A stretch of 64,000 nucleotides of DNA from Alphaproteobacteria bacterium (GTDB lineage Bacteria > Pseudomonadota > Alphaproteobacteria > UBA2966 > CAIVPW01): assembly GCA_947481575.1 (NCBI GenBank), contig CANKGV010000011.1, positions 19,592 through 83,591 on the forward strand. Direction: 5' to 3'. Within the stretch, counting starts at the first letter, position 1, and the number at the start of each line of letters is the position of its first letter. Shown here piece after piece: positions 46,820-56,568 of this stretch. Made by a program: the position numbers and the translations under genes. The notes under the pieces were generated by a model. That model saw nothing but the letters and a program-made list of their open reading frames with translations, had not been told where the DNA came from and did no database searches.

Positions 46820-47290
46820 CTAGGCGCGCGCTTGGCGGCGAACACTGGCCGCCGGCGAAGCGGATTTCCGCTTGCCGGTCTGTGCCCCGGCGCCCGTTCT
46901 GCTCTTGAGCATCTTGCGCAGCGGCTCCCAGTATGCGGCCTTCCAGCCGGCAGTTATGCCCTTTGCGGCTTTGTTGGGAACGCCATGCTGTTCAAACGTG
47001 AGCTTCGTCTTGCCACCGGCGGCAGGCTGCAAGACGAAGCTAGCCACGGACCACGCGTCCGTCGGCCAGTCGCTCGCGCGCCATGCCTGGACGATAGCCT
47101 TGTCCTGAACGATGTGGACGTTGTAGCCGGCGACGTAGGTACCGTATGCGCTGACCGCGCCCCCAACTTTGCGGCTGATCCGGGCCGGCGCGCCGGTAAA
47201 CGCGGCGTGTTGTCTGGAATCCATCAGCGCCTCAAAGACCTGTTCCGGCTTCGCGTCGAACAACACGGTCTGTCGGATCGATTGCGCCAT
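46820..47290 (-). CDS. SRPBCC/AHSA1-like protein with basic tail
   Basis: A 156-residue protein: AHSA1-type domain (IRQTVLFDAKPEQVFEALMDSRQHAAFTG-type opening, TKLTFEQHGVP, GWKAAYWEPLRKML) plus a basic C-terminal tail of about 25 residues (TGKRKSASPAASVRRQ). GGGGAGG precedes the ATG at 47290. Ligand unknown. Confidence 0.82.
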   Translation of the reverse strand: MAQSIRQTVLFDAKPEQVFEALMDSRQHAAFTGAPARISRKVGGAVSAYGTYVAGYNVHIVQDKAIVQAWRASDWPTDAWSVASFVLQPAAGGKTKLTFEQHGVPNKAAKGITAGWKAAYWEPLRKMLKSRTGAGAQTGKRKSASPAASVRRQARA

Positions 47291-47457
47291 CGAACCTCCC
47301 CCAGGGACACCGGCTTCAGACTCTACCGGGCTTTCTGGACCGGGGAAACGGACGACCGGCCTGTGACGTGGGTCACGTTCGCCGCAAAGGCTATGGCGAG
47401 CCTGCGGCGCACGTGCTAATGGCGAAGCCGCCCGCCGGTAGCGCATCTGTACCCCGC

Positions 47458-48315
47458 ATGGACTGGCTACAGGATTCCTTCACCCGATCAGTCCTCCTGC
47501 CACTATTGACGGCCTTTGCCGCGGTAGGTGCCATCCGCTTGTTTTGGGGTCCGAGCCGTGGCGCGGCGGTAGCGAGCGCCGCCACCCCTGCTGGATTCAT
47601 TCTTGCATTCGCTAGCCTGGGCGTTTCTGTCGTGCCGCCGGGGCGCGGCAGCCTGGGCATCGTCGTCTATATCGCCCTGGCCGGGCTGATCGTAGGCGCG
47701 ATCTTGGATTCAGAGGGCATTCGGGATGGAGCCCGGCGCACCATTGTGATGGCGCTGGGATTGGCCGGCGTTGCTTGGGTCGGATGGCCCCCGGCCTTTG
47801 GCCTGCCGGCAATTCGCGACTCGGATATCTTGATCGCCCTGGTCGTCGCCACCCTCTTGGTCGGATACCGCATCACTCGACTATCGGGAAGCGCTTCGAC
47901 CGTGCCGATCCAACTCATGGTCGCGTCCCTAGGATTGGCGGGCATCGCATGGGCGGGAGCATCGAATGAGCTTGCCCTGATCGGCGTGGCCTTGGCTTCC
48001 GCGACGTTCGCGTTTGTACTCTGGAACTGGCCAGTGTACCGGTTTCCGCCGGGTGCAGCCTTGGTCGCGGGCATCGGCGCGCCGATCAGCGCTTTAGGAA
48101 CCTACACGGTACTATTCACCCATAGCAGCCGACTGGCGCTTGGCACGTTGCTACTGGTGTTCTTCAGTGAATGGCTTGCGGGCGGCATCTACCTCGGCAG
48201 CGGCAAGCTTGGCCTAGCCCTGCGACCCATCATCACAACCCTCGCTGCCCTCTTGGTAGCGGCTGTTGCAACACTGATTGCCTACGTCCGCGGCGGCTCA
48301 ACGTTCCCGTTCTGA
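47458..48315 (+). CDS. Multi-pass membrane protein of unknown function
   Basis: A 285-residue very hydrophobic protein with about nine or ten membrane helices (for example GSLGIVVYIALAGLIVGAIL and ALGTLLLVFFSEWLAGGIYL). No family recognised. ATG 47458 (MDWLQDSF) is chosen because upstream in-frame codons encode a basic, non-conserved stretch. Ends one base before the convergent endonuclease/phosphatase-like gene. Confidence 0.6.
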   Translation: MDWLQDSFTRSVLLPLLTAFAAVGAIRLFWGPSRGAAVASAATPAGFILAFASLGVSVVPPGRGSLGIVVYIALAGLIVGAILDSEGIRDGARRTIVMALGLAGVAWVGWPPAFGLPAIRDSDILIALVVATLLVGYRITRLSGSASTVPIQLMVASLGLAGIAWAGASNELALIGVALASATFAFVLWNWPVYRFPPGAALVAGIGAPISALGTYTVLFTHSSRLALGTLLLVFFSEWLAGGIYLGSGKLGLALRPIITTLAALLVAAVATLIAYVRGGSTFPF

Positions 48316-48316
48316 A

Positions 48317-49135
48317 TCAGACCGGCGCGGTCGACGCTGCCCAATCCAAGCTGCTCTGAATCAGTTCGTCCGGGCGCGGCAGTGTCAGGACCACTTTTAC
48401 GGGCAGATGGTCTGACGCCTCGCGGGCCAAGTCCGAGGCGTGGACCTCAAGCGCTGTCAGCGACGACCTCGGGGTAACCCAGACCTGATCAAGACCGACG
48501 ATCGGCATCGCCGCCGGAAAGGTCGGAGGACTAGGGTGCGCCCCATAGCACTTTGCCAGCACCTCCCGAATCTTTCCGCCGCGCCGCCATTCGTTCAAGT
48601 CTCCGGCCAGCACCAGCATGCCATTCCTGGGTGGCGACAGTTCCGATGCGAGACGCGCGGCCTGCCGAAGGCGAGCCGCCGGCCACAGGGCTAGGTGGGT
48701 AACCGCAACGCGAACGGTAATTCCACCAACGTCGAGGTCGGCCACCATCACGCCACGCGGCTCCACCTCGCCGATGCTGTGGCGCTGGACATCGCCTGCG
48801 GGAAACCGCGTAAGAATGACGTTGCCTCGGTAGCCGCCCCGCTTGCTCTCGCGCGTCGCGTGAACCAAAGCGGTCATTCCGGTTTCCGACTCCAGGTCGG
48901 CGACCGTGACTGCGGCGGACCCGCGGTGCTTCCGTGAGTCGAACTCCTGCACCGCAACCACGTCCGCGCCGAGTTCGTTGATTACCGAAAACGTGCGCGC
49001 CGGATCTCGGCGGCCATCTAGGCCGATAAACTTGTGAATGTTGTAGGTCGCCAACCGGAGCCCCGTTGGCGCGGGCAACAACGCCGGGGCCACGGTTGGG
49101 GCGCTTCGACCGGCCGCATCTTCGCTTCCGCTCAT
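48317..49135 (-). CDS. Endonuclease/exonuclease/phosphatase (EEP) family protein
   Basis: A 272-residue EEP-fold enzyme: LRLATYNIHKFIGLDGRRD, VVAVQEFD (metal Glu), GNVILTRFP, VAVTHLAL, MLVLAGDLNEWR and ASDHLPVKVVL (catalytic His). Relatives are often encoded with phospholipase D and VTT membrane proteins; a VTT protein occurs later in the window but not adjacent. ATG 49135 overlaps the DUF2937 stop. Confidence 0.88.
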   Translation of the reverse strand: MSGSEDAAGRSAPTVAPALLPAPTGLRLATYNIHKFIGLDGRRDPARTFSVINELGADVVAVQEFDSRKHRGSAAVTVADLESETGMTALVHATRESKRGGYRGNVILTRFPAGDVQRHSIGEVEPRGVMVADLDVGGITVRVAVTHLALWPAARLRQAARLASELSPPRNGMLVLAGDLNEWRRGGKIREVLAKCYGAHPSPPTFPAAMPIVGLDQVWVTPRSSLTALEVHASDLAREASDHLPVKVVLTLPRPDELIQSSLDWAASTAPV

Positions 49136-49581
49136 GCGTGCGCCGGGCCACCAGGGGGCGGCCCACGCCGCTTCCGGAACGGCAGCTTGGCCAGGTCCCA
49201 CGCGAGCCATCCAAGCACCAACCCGATCCCTGCATAGATCAGGCTCTTGCCGTCGACTGGAATGGCTGGCTGAAAGATCCGCAACGTCTCTCGCGCAATT
49301 CCGAGGTCGAGTTCGCGGAGGAAGACGAACGGCAACTCAAACGGCCCGGCGTTTGCCAACGCGGTGTCGTGCCCTTGCAGGGCTGCCGCGCGGCCGAGCT
49401 GACTGGGCGCACCGGCCACATCCACCGCTCGTCCCACGGTCAGCTTTGCCTCGTCGAGATGCCCGCCGAGGCGCTGGCGATACTGCTGAACGAACTCTAG
49501 GAACTGCCACGCGGCGAAGCCAAACGCTACGCCGCACAGCGTACTCATCAACGAGTCCAGCTTGGCCTTGAGCCAGTTCAT
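49132..49581 (-). CDS. DUF2937-like membrane protein
   Basis: A 149-residue protein with an N-terminal (about 13-30) and a C-terminal (about 113-130) membrane segment and a helical middle (FVQQYRQRLGGHLDEA). The size and arrangement match DUF2937. It overlaps both neighbours by four bases (ATGA), so the three-gene order oligopeptidase-DUF2937-EEP is one operon. Role unknown. Confidence 0.7.
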   Translation of the reverse strand: MNWLKAKLDSLMSTLCGVAFGFAAWQFLEFVQQYRQRLGGHLDEAKLTVGRAVDVAGAPSQLGRAAALQGHDTALANAGPFELPFVFLRELDLGIARETLRIFQPAIPVDGKSLIYAGIGLVLGWLAWDLAKLPFRKRRGPPPGGPAHA

Positions 49582-51764
49582 GCGGCGTTCTGCGCTTGCC
49601 CCGGTTCCACCGTTACGCGATCCAGGCGATCGAACACCTTCAGCAAGAACGCGTAGATCATCGCGATCTCTTCGAGCTTGGCGAAGCGGCCCGAGGCGCC
49701 GGCGTGCCCGGCCGCCATGTTGGTCTTCAGCAACAGCAGGTTCTGATCCGTCTTGGTAGCCCGTAGCTTGGCGACCCACTTGGCCGGCTCCCAATAGGTA
49801 ACCCGCGGGTCCGCAAGGCCTGCGGTAGCCAGGATGCTCGGATAGTCCTGCGCTGCGACGTTGTCATACGGCGAGTACCCGCGGATCGTGCGGAACGCCT
49901 TCGGGTCCTCGATCGGGTTGCCCCACTCCGGCCATTCCGGCGGCGTCAGCGGCAAGGTCGGGTCACAAATCGTGTTCAACACGTCGACAAACGGGACTTC
50001 GCCGACCGCCGCCTTGAACAGGTCCGGCCGCATGTTCACCACGGCCCCCACGAGCAATCCGCCGGCGCTGCCGCCGTGCGCGGCGATGCCGCCCTGCCAC
50101 GTATAGCCGCTCGCGATCAAATGCTCCGCCACAGCGATGAAATCCAGGAACGTGTTGGCCTTCGTCGTGGTCCGGCCCTCCCGGTACCACCGGTAGCCGC
50201 GGTCGGTGCCACCGCGGATGTGAGCGATCGCGTATACGAATCCCCGATCTACCAGCGTGAACCGGTTCGGATTGAACATCGCTGGCATCGCCATGCCGTA
50301 GGCGCCGTAGCCGTACAGCATCAAGGGCGCAGTGCCGTCCAGCTTGGTGTCGCGCCGGTGCAGGATCGACACCGGCACCAGTTCGCCGTCGTGGGATTTC
50401 GCCATCAAGCGGCGTGTGACGTACTCGGCCGGATCGTGACCGCTCGGAATCTCTTGGCGCTTGCGCAGCGTGCGGCTCCGCTTGGCCATGTCGTAGTCGT
50501 AAATCTCGCGCGGTGTCGTGAAGGACGAGTAGGCGAAGCGAAGCTCGGTGGTGGCGAACTCGTAGCCGGGAACGATCGACAGGTCATACGCTTCCTCGGG
50601 GAAGGAAATCACATGCTCCTGCCCGTCCGCGAACCGCCGCACCACGATGCGCGGCAATCCGTCGACGCGCTCAAGCCGCGCCATGAACTTGGCGGTGACC
50701 CGCAGGGAGAGCAGCAGGCGCCCTGCCTGATGCGGCACCAAATTGCGCCAATGCTCCCGCCCTGGGGTTGCAACCGGCACGGTGACGATCTTGAAATCTT
50801 CGGCGCCGTCCGCGTTGGTGGTGATCAAGAACCGGTCGCCGTGGTGCGCGGCGTGGTACTCGATCCCTGGCTCGCGCTTGGCCAACATGCGCGGCGCTTC
50901 ATCGGGGTGATCCGCCTCGATGAACTGAATCTCCGACGTCACGTGGTCGTGGGCGTTGATCAGCAGATAACGCCCGCTCTCGGTCTTGCCAATGCCGACG
51001 AAGAAGCCAGGATCCAATTCCTCGTACACCAGCATATCGTCGCTGTGCGCGGTTCCGACGCGATGGCGGAATACCTTGGATGGCCGGTGGTTGTCGTCCA
51101 GCACCGTGTAGAAAAATGTGCGCGAGTCGTTTGCCCACACCACGTCGCCGGTGGCGTCGCGGACCGCACTGTCGACCACCGTGCCGTCGGCAATGGTGCG
51201 CACCGTGATCGCGTGGAGTTCCGAGCCCGTCTCATCGGCGGCAAAGGCGAGCAGCGTGTGGTCCGGGCTGTGCTCCGCTGCCGGCACGCGGTAGAACGCC
51301 TTGCCCTCCGCCGCCGCGTTGACGTCGAGCATTACCGTTTCCGGCCCCTGCCCGTCGACCGACACGCGGCAGTGGATAGGGTGTTGGCTCGTGGCCTCGT
51401 AGCGCTGGTAGTAGGCAAATGGGCCGTCGCGCGCTGGCACCGACGAGTCCTCGCGCTTGATGCGGCCCTTCATCTCCTCGATCAGTGCCGCCTGCACGGC
51501 GTCGGTATCACTGAGCACAGCGGAGCAGTATGCGTTTTCGGCTTCCAGGTACGCGCGGATATCGGCGCGCAGCACGTCCGGCTGGTGCATCACCTGCTGC
51601 CAGTTGTCGTCGCGCAGCCACGCATACGGGTCCACCCGCGTCTCCCCGTGCAGGGTGATCGTCACCGGGCGCAGTTCGGCCCGTGGCGGCAGCGGCATGG
51701 CGGGCGCGCGGGAGCCAAAGTGCGCGCGGCCCGTGGCGGTGGGCGGCTTAGGCGGCATCGACAC
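49578..51764 (-). CDS. ptrB: Oligopeptidase B (S9A family)
   Basis: A 728-residue serine peptidase: N-terminal beta-propeller (DPYAWLRDDNW opening), then the alpha/beta-hydrolase domain with nucleophile in GGSAGGLL, Asp in LADPRVTYWEP region, and catalytic His in AGHAGASGRF. Cleaves short peptides after basic residues; cytoplasmic. RGGTDRGYRWYREGR is a typical oligopeptidase B segment. First gene of a coupled three-gene operon. Confidence 0.93.
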   Translation of the reverse strand: MSMPPKPPTATGRAHFGSRAPAMPLPPRAELRPVTITLHGETRVDPYAWLRDDNWQQVMHQPDVLRADIRAYLEAENAYCSAVLSDTDAVQAALIEEMKGRIKREDSSVPARDGPFAYYQRYEATSQHPIHCRVSVDGQGPETVMLDVNAAAEGKAFYRVPAAEHSPDHTLLAFAADETGSELHAITVRTIADGTVVDSAVRDATGDVVWANDSRTFFYTVLDDNHRPSKVFRHRVGTAHSDDMLVYEELDPGFFVGIGKTESGRYLLINAHDHVTSEIQFIEADHPDEAPRMLAKREPGIEYHAAHHGDRFLITTNADGAEDFKIVTVPVATPGREHWRNLVPHQAGRLLLSLRVTAKFMARLERVDGLPRIVVRRFADGQEHVISFPEEAYDLSIVPGYEFATTELRFAYSSFTTPREIYDYDMAKRSRTLRKRQEIPSGHDPAEYVTRRLMAKSHDGELVPVSILHRRDTKLDGTAPLMLYGYGAYGMAMPAMFNPNRFTLVDRGFVYAIAHIRGGTDRGYRWYREGRTTTKANTFLDFIAVAEHLIASGYTWQGGIAAHGGSAGGLLVGAVVNMRPDLFKAAVGEVPFVDVLNTICDPTLPLTPPEWPEWGNPIEDPKAFRTIRGYSPYDNVAAQDYPSILATAGLADPRVTYWEPAKWVAKLRATKTDQNLLLLKTNMAAGHAGASGRFAKLEEIAMIYAFLLKVFDRLDRVTVEPGQAQNAA

Positions 51765-51830
51765 CCCGGTGGTTTACGGCGTCGGACAAGAGACTCCCAC
51801 GGCAACAGCCCTGTCAAGCATTGCGCCCGG

Positions 51831-52619
51831 TCAGGCCGCGCCCAGCGCATGGGCCAACCGCAGCAGGAAGCCGTAAACCTCCCCAGGATCGCGCAGCCCA
51901 TAGCGCGCCGAGGTCGGCTGCGGAATATCGCCCACCGCGATGCCGATGCCGCGGTTCACCAGCACAGCCAGTGCATCCTCGTCGGTGCGGTCGTCGCCTA
52001 GGTAGACCGGCAGAGCCGCATCTCCTTCCAGCTTCAGGCGCGCCAGAATCCAGAGTACCGCGTGGCCCTTGCCCCACGGCAGGTCGGGGCTGAGTTCGTG
52101 GACCATCTTGCCGGGCACGTCGCGCAGGCCCTTGCTCTGCGCCACCACCTCGGCCACCGCCGCGTGGACAGCCCCGTGCTGCTCGACCGCTGCGTTGCGG
52201 TAATGGAGCGAGAGCGAGAACCGCTTGCGTTCGATCTGCACGCCGGCAATTGCCCCGGTCCGCTCGCGCAGCGCGCGCTCCGCCGCAGCAATCGTCGGCG
52301 CAAAGGGTGCCGCAGCCGGAAAATGCCACTCCAGCCCATCGGCCATGGCAATGTCGAACCCGTGGCTGCCGGCGTACGCGATCCCGGGGAGCGCGACTTG
52401 TCGCCGCAGGTTGGGCAGGTCGCGGCCGCTCACCACCGCAATCGGGCACACCCGCGCCAGGCCCTTGAGCGTTTCGCGAACCTCCGGAGCAAGGCGCGCA
52501 TCCTCAGGCCGCGGCTGAATGGGGGTCAAGGTGCCATCGAAGTCCAGAAACAGGACTACGCGCCGCTTGGCAGTCAGATTGGGCAGGTCGACGGCCAGCG
52601 CCGAAGGGAGGGGCTTCAT
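51831..52619 (-). CDS. otsB: Trehalose-phosphatase
   Basis: A 262-residue HAD-superfamily phosphatase: nucleophile motif LFLDFDGTLTPI, SGRDLPNLR, GSHGFDI, ERKRFSLSLHYRNA, and the late acid motif LGDDRTDEDAL. It makes trehalose from trehalose-6-phosphate. No otsA lies in the window. ATG 52619 is used; ATG 52643 would add eight residues. Divergent from the PEP synthase gene with 56 bases between starts. Confidence 0.93.
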   Translation of the reverse strand: MKPLPSALAVDLPNLTAKRRVVLFLDFDGTLTPIQPRPEDARLAPEVRETLKGLARVCPIAVVSGRDLPNLRRQVALPGIAYAGSHGFDIAMADGLEWHFPAAAPFAPTIAAAERALRERTGAIAGVQIERKRFSLSLHYRNAAVEQHGAVHAAVAEVVAQSKGLRDVPGKMVHELSPDLPWGKGHAVLWILARLKLEGDAALPVYLGDDRTDEDALAVLVNRGIGIAVGDIPQPTSARYGLRDPGEVYGFLLRLAHALGAA

Positions 52620-52675
52620 GGGTGCGCCGCGAACGAATAGCATCTGAGGGAACCTTAGGCTACGTTCCGCCCGCC

Positions 52676-55096
52676 GTGACAAACATCTCCCATTCCTCCG
52701 GCCCCAGCATCGTCTGGCTCGACCAAGTCGGGCGCAAAGACGTGGCCCTCGTGGGCGGCAAGAACTCCTCGCTCGGCGAGATGCTGTCGACCCTTGCCGC
52801 CCGGGGAGTTCCGGTGCCGCCCGGGTTTGCCATCACCGCCCATGCGTACCGGGCGTTTCTAACGGCGAACCAATTGGACACCAAGCTCGCTGCCGCACTG
52901 GCCGGCATGAAGAGCGCCCGGGTGCCGCTGTCCGAGACCGGCCAAGGTATCCGCCGCATGATCGAGCAAGGCCAGTGGCCCGATGCGCTGGCCAATGAAA
53001 TCCGCGATGCCTACCGCGAGCTGCAGCGTCGGCTCGACGGCAAACGTGCCGATGTCGCGGTTCGGTCCAGCGCCACCGCCGAAGACCTGCCCGAGGCGAG
53101 CTTCGCCGGACAGCTCGATAGCTTCCTCAACGTCTCGACCGAAGACGCGCTGCTCGACAGCTGCCGCAAGTGCTTCGCGTCCCTGTTCACTGACCGTGCC
53201 ATCACCTACCGCGACACGATGGGTTTCGAGCACGCCAAGGTGGCTGTGTCGGTCGGCGTCCAGGCGATGGTGCGGGCGGGCGCGGGCGGCTCTGGCGTCA
53301 TGTTCTCGATCGACACCGAAACCGGCTTCCGCCGCGCAGTCCTTATCAGCGCCGTGTGGGGCCTGGGCGAGAACATTGTCCGCGGCCTCGTCGATCCTGA
53401 CGAATACATGGTCTACAAGCCGCTGCTCGAAGACCAGTCGCTGTCACCGATCATCGACAAGCACCTCGGCGCGAAGGCGATCAAACTCATCTACGCCCGC
53501 GAGGATGGCCAACGCACCCGCAACGTTCCAACGTCGCGCGCCGAGCAGGCGTCGTTCGTCCTTACCGACCCTGAAATTCTCAAGCTCGCCCGTTGGGCTA
53601 AGGTCGTCGAAGACCACTACGGCATGCCCATGGACTTGGAATGGGCCAAGGATGGCGAGACCGGTCAGTTGTGGATCGTCCAGGCGCGTCCGGAAACCGT
53701 GCAGTCGCAGAAGCGGCGCGGCCTGCTGCAGACCTACACCATCAGCGATAAGGGCAGGCAGCTGCTGACCGGCCTCAGTGTCGGCCAGGCGGTCGTCGCC
53801 GGTACCGTCCGTATCGTCCGCAACGCCAGCGAGCTCGAAAGCTTCCCACAGGGCGCGATCATGGTGGCAGAGACCACCGATCCGGACTGGGTTCCGATCA
53901 TGAAGCGCGCCGCAGCGGTGGTCACGGACCACGGCGGACGGACGTCCCACGCCGCTATCGTCAGCCGCGAGATGGGCCTGCCCGCTGTCGTCGGCACCGG
54001 CAACGCCACCGACGTGCTGCACGACGACCAGGAAGTGACCGTATCGTGCGGCGAAGGCGACGAGGGCTTTGTCTACGACGGCATCGCCACCTTCGACGTG
54101 CAGGACATCGATGTCGGCCGCATTCCCGAGACCCACACCCAGGTCATGCTCAACATGGCCAACCCCGCGGCGGCGTTGCAGTGGTGGCAGTTGCCCGCCG
54201 ATGGCATCGGCCTTGCCCGCATCGAGTTCATCATCAACAACGTCATCAAGGTTCATCCGATGGCGTTGGTTCGGTACGACACCCTGCAAGACGCTGAGGC
54301 CAAGGAACGCATCGCCGAACTGACCCGCGGCTACGACGACAAGAGCGAATACTTCGTCGAGTTGCTGGCCCGCGGCATTGCCAAGATCGCGGCGTCGCAG
54401 CACCCGCGCCAAGTCATTGTGCGCACCAGCGACTTCAAGACCAATGAGTACGCCAACCTGATCGGCGGCCGCGCGTTCGAGCCCCACGAAGAAAATCCCA
54501 TGCTCGGGTTCCGCGGCGCCGCGCGCTACTACTCGCCGCGCTACCGCGAGGGTTTTGCGCTGGAATGCCGCGCTATTAAGCGTGTGCGCGAGACCATGGG
54601 GTTCACCAACATTACGGTGATGATCCCGTTCTGCCGCACGCCAGAAGAAGCCGACCGTGTGCTAGAGACCATGGCGGAACACGGCCTGAAGCGCGGCGAA
54701 AACGGGCTTGAGGTCTATGTGATGTGCGAACTGCCGTCGAACGTCGTGCTAGCCGATCAATTCGCGCAGCGCTTCGATGGCTTCTCGATTGGCAGCAACG
54801 ATCTCACCCAGTTCGTACTCGGCGTCGACCGCGACTCCGAGGTGCTGGCCAGCGCATTCGACGAACGCCACGAAGCCGTGCGCCGCACCATCCGCTCGGC
54901 AATCGACGCCGCCCATGCGGCCGGCCGCAAAATCGGCCTCTGCGGACAAGCGCCCAGCGACTACCCGGCGTTCGCCGAGTTCCTGGTCGAAGCCGGCATC
55001 GACTCCATGTCGGTCAGCCCCGACAGCTTCCTGTCTGTTAAGAACACCGTGGCCCGCGTTGAGGCCCGATTGGCCAAGGCCAAAAAGGGCACGTAG
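52676..55096 (+). CDS. ppsA: Phosphoenolpyruvate synthase
   Basis: An 806-residue enzyme converting pyruvate + ATP to PEP + AMP + Pi. ATP-grasp N-terminal half (GGKNSSLGEM, AVRSSATAEDLPEASFAGQ), swivelling domain with phospho-His in TDHGGRTSHAAI, and a C-terminal PEP-binding barrel (MIPFCRT, NDLTQFVLGVDRD, GLCGQAPSDYP with catalytic Cys). Length matches E. coli PpsA, and the absence of the extra PPDK linker supports the synthase rather than the dikinase. GTG 52676 is the likely start. Confidence 0.95.
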   Translation: MTNISHSSGPSIVWLDQVGRKDVALVGGKNSSLGEMLSTLAARGVPVPPGFAITAHAYRAFLTANQLDTKLAAALAGMKSARVPLSETGQGIRRMIEQGQWPDALANEIRDAYRELQRRLDGKRADVAVRSSATAEDLPEASFAGQLDSFLNVSTEDALLDSCRKCFASLFTDRAITYRDTMGFEHAKVAVSVGVQAMVRAGAGGSGVMFSIDTETGFRRAVLISAVWGLGENIVRGLVDPDEYMVYKPLLEDQSLSPIIDKHLGAKAIKLIYAREDGQRTRNVPTSRAEQASFVLTDPEILKLARWAKVVEDHYGMPMDLEWAKDGETGQLWIVQARPETVQSQKRRGLLQTYTISDKGRQLLTGLSVGQAVVAGTVRIVRNASELESFPQGAIMVAETTDPDWVPIMKRAAAVVTDHGGRTSHAAIVSREMGLPAVVGTGNATDVLHDDQEVTVSCGEGDEGFVYDGIATFDVQDIDVGRIPETHTQVMLNMANPAAALQWWQLPADGIGLARIEFIINNVIKVHPMALVRYDTLQDAEAKERIAELTRGYDDKSEYFVELLARGIAKIAASQHPRQVIVRTSDFKTNEYANLIGGRAFEPHEENPMLGFRGAARYYSPRYREGFALECRAIKRVRETMGFTNITVMIPFCRTPEEADRVLETMAEHGLKRGENGLEVYVMCELPSNVVLADQFAQRFDGFSIGSNDLTQFVLGVDRDSEVLASAFDERHEAVRRTIRSAIDAAHAAGRKIGLCGQAPSDYPAFAEFLVEAGIDSMSVSPDSFLSVKNTVARVEARLAKAKKGT

Positions 55097-55135
55097 TCCC
55101 GGCGCGCCTTCGCATGGGTGAACCGAGCCGGCACT

Positions 55136-55816
55136 TCACGGCGCGGTTGGACTGGCCCACCACCGGCGGCCGAAGCGCCGTGCAAGCGCCAGAACCACAA
55201 CCGCCACAACAACCGCGCCGACACCCAGCACCGTTTCGTTCATCAGGGTCGGAGCCTGAATCGTACGCGCTGCCTGGTCTGTGAGCAGTGTCACGGCCGC
55301 CACCCCCGGCACGATGCCCACGGCCGTTCCCAATAGGAAATCGCGAAACCGGATGTGCGACGCTCCAGCCGCGAAATACACGACGCCCGATGGGGCGATC
55401 GGGAGGAGTGCCGCCACGATCGTTGCCGCAACTCCGCGCCGGCCCAGCGCCTCGCTGACCCGGTGTAGGCGGGACCCTGCCCGCCGCCGCAGGCTATTGG
55501 CGCCAAACACGTGGCCGGCGCCATAGCCGGCCACGGCGGTAGTAAGCAGGCCGGCAATCGATAGGGCAAATCCCGTCATTGGGCCGAACACGATGGTGCA
55601 CGCCGAGATGATCGGCGTCTGCGGTGCCAGCAACGCGCCCGCGGCGGCGAACGCTCCGATTGTGTACCCATAGCCGGTCCAGGTGCCGCGCAATGCCTCG
55701 ACCCAAGTGACCAGTGCCACCCGGTTCCACAGCGCATCCGCTACCCCTAGCCACCAGGCGGCCAACAGCCCGGCCAGAAGGCCCACGCCCATCACGATTT
55801 GCACCGCCCTAGCCAC
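55136..55816 (-). CDS. VTT-domain (TVP38/TMEM64, DedA-like) membrane protein
   Basis: A 226-residue membrane protein with five or six helices and the VTT core: FGPMTGFALSIAGLLTTAVAGYGAG, LLPIAPSGVVYFAAGAS and FLLGTAVGIVPGVAAVTLL. Members are implicated in lipid scrambling or membrane homeostasis. Single gene, divergent from the FecR-domain gene. Confidence 0.82.
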   Translation of the reverse strand: MARAVQIVMGVGLLAGLLAAWWLGVADALWNRVALVTWVEALRGTWTGYGYTIGAFAAAGALLAPQTPIISACTIVFGPMTGFALSIAGLLTTAVAGYGAGHVFGANSLRRRAGSRLHRVSEALGRRGVAATIVAALLPIAPSGVVYFAAGASHIRFRDFLLGTAVGIVPGVAAVTLLTDQAARTIQAPTLMNETVLGVGAVVVAVVVLALARRFGRRWWASPTAP

Positions 55817-55935
55817 TACGCTGATCCAGTTGTGTCATCGGTCACAAAGCGTGCAGCCGAACCGTGAGGGGTTGATCTAACGACGCCCATCTTGCGTAGT
55901 ACTCAGGTCCCATTCAAATCCCGACGGGGTATCCA

Positions 55936-56565
55936 ATGCTTCGCGTCCTGATAGTCCCACTCGTGGCCGCGTTCGGGTTCGTGGCCACCGCCGCAGACGC
56001 GGTCGACCAGCTGCCCGCAGGCACCGTGTCCCGAGTACAGGGTGCTGCCATCGCCGTGCAAAACGCCACCCCCCGGGTGCTCGCGGTCGGCGACCGCATC
56101 GCGGTCGGCGACATCCTGTCCACCGGGCCCAATGCCCGGCTGGAGATCAAGATGCGCGACGAGGCGATCTTTTCCCTGGGCGAACAGGCGGCGTTCGTCG
56201 TGGTCGACTACACGTTCGGCCAGGGCGCGTCGCCGAACGGAGTGCTGCGCGTTCTGCAAGGCGCATTTGTCGCCACGTCCGGTGCCATCGCCCAATTGTC
56301 CGATACCGGATTCAAAGTTCAGACGAGCGCGGCAACCATTGGCATTCGCGGCACAACGGTCTGGGGTGGTCCGCTCGATGGTGCACCCCTGCAGGTCATG
56401 ATGATCGAAGGCAAGGCCGTAACCGTCGAAACGGCGACCGGAAAAGTGGAACTCAACATAGTTGGTGCGGGCACTCAACTCGACGCGAATGGCGCGCCCA
56501 CGGCCCCCGGGTTCTGGGGGGCGGACAAGGTTGCCCGCGCCCGCGCAGTAACGGACTTCCAGTAG
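55936..56565 (+). CDS. Secreted FecR-domain protein
   Basis: A 209-residue protein with a signal peptide (MLRVLIVPLVAAFGFVATAADA) and one FecR domain: VLAVGDRIAVGDILSTGPNARLEI, GVLRVLQGAFVATSG and TSAATIGIRGTTVWGG. Without a partner sigma factor or transmembrane FecR tail it is probably a periplasmic ligand-binding protein rather than an anti-sigma factor. Ends three bases before the convergent gene. Confidence 0.82.
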   Translation: MLRVLIVPLVAAFGFVATAADAVDQLPAGTVSRVQGAAIAVQNATPRVLAVGDRIAVGDILSTGPNARLEIKMRDEAIFSLGEQAAFVVVDYTFGQGASPNGVLRVLQGAFVATSGAIAQLSDTGFKVQTSAATIGIRGTTVWGGPLDGAPLQVMMIEGKAVTVETATGKVELNIVGAGTQLDANGAPTAPGFWGADKVARARAVTDFQ

Positions 56566-56568
56566 GGT

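Noticed and set aside
50076..52001. 641-residue open frame on the plus strand
   Set aside because: It is antisense to oligopeptidase B, which has its full catalytic triad, and it runs on into the trehalose-phosphatase gene.
52676..55096. Pyruvate phosphate dikinase
   Set aside because: Length and domain spacing fit PEP synthase; the longer linker of dikinases is absent.
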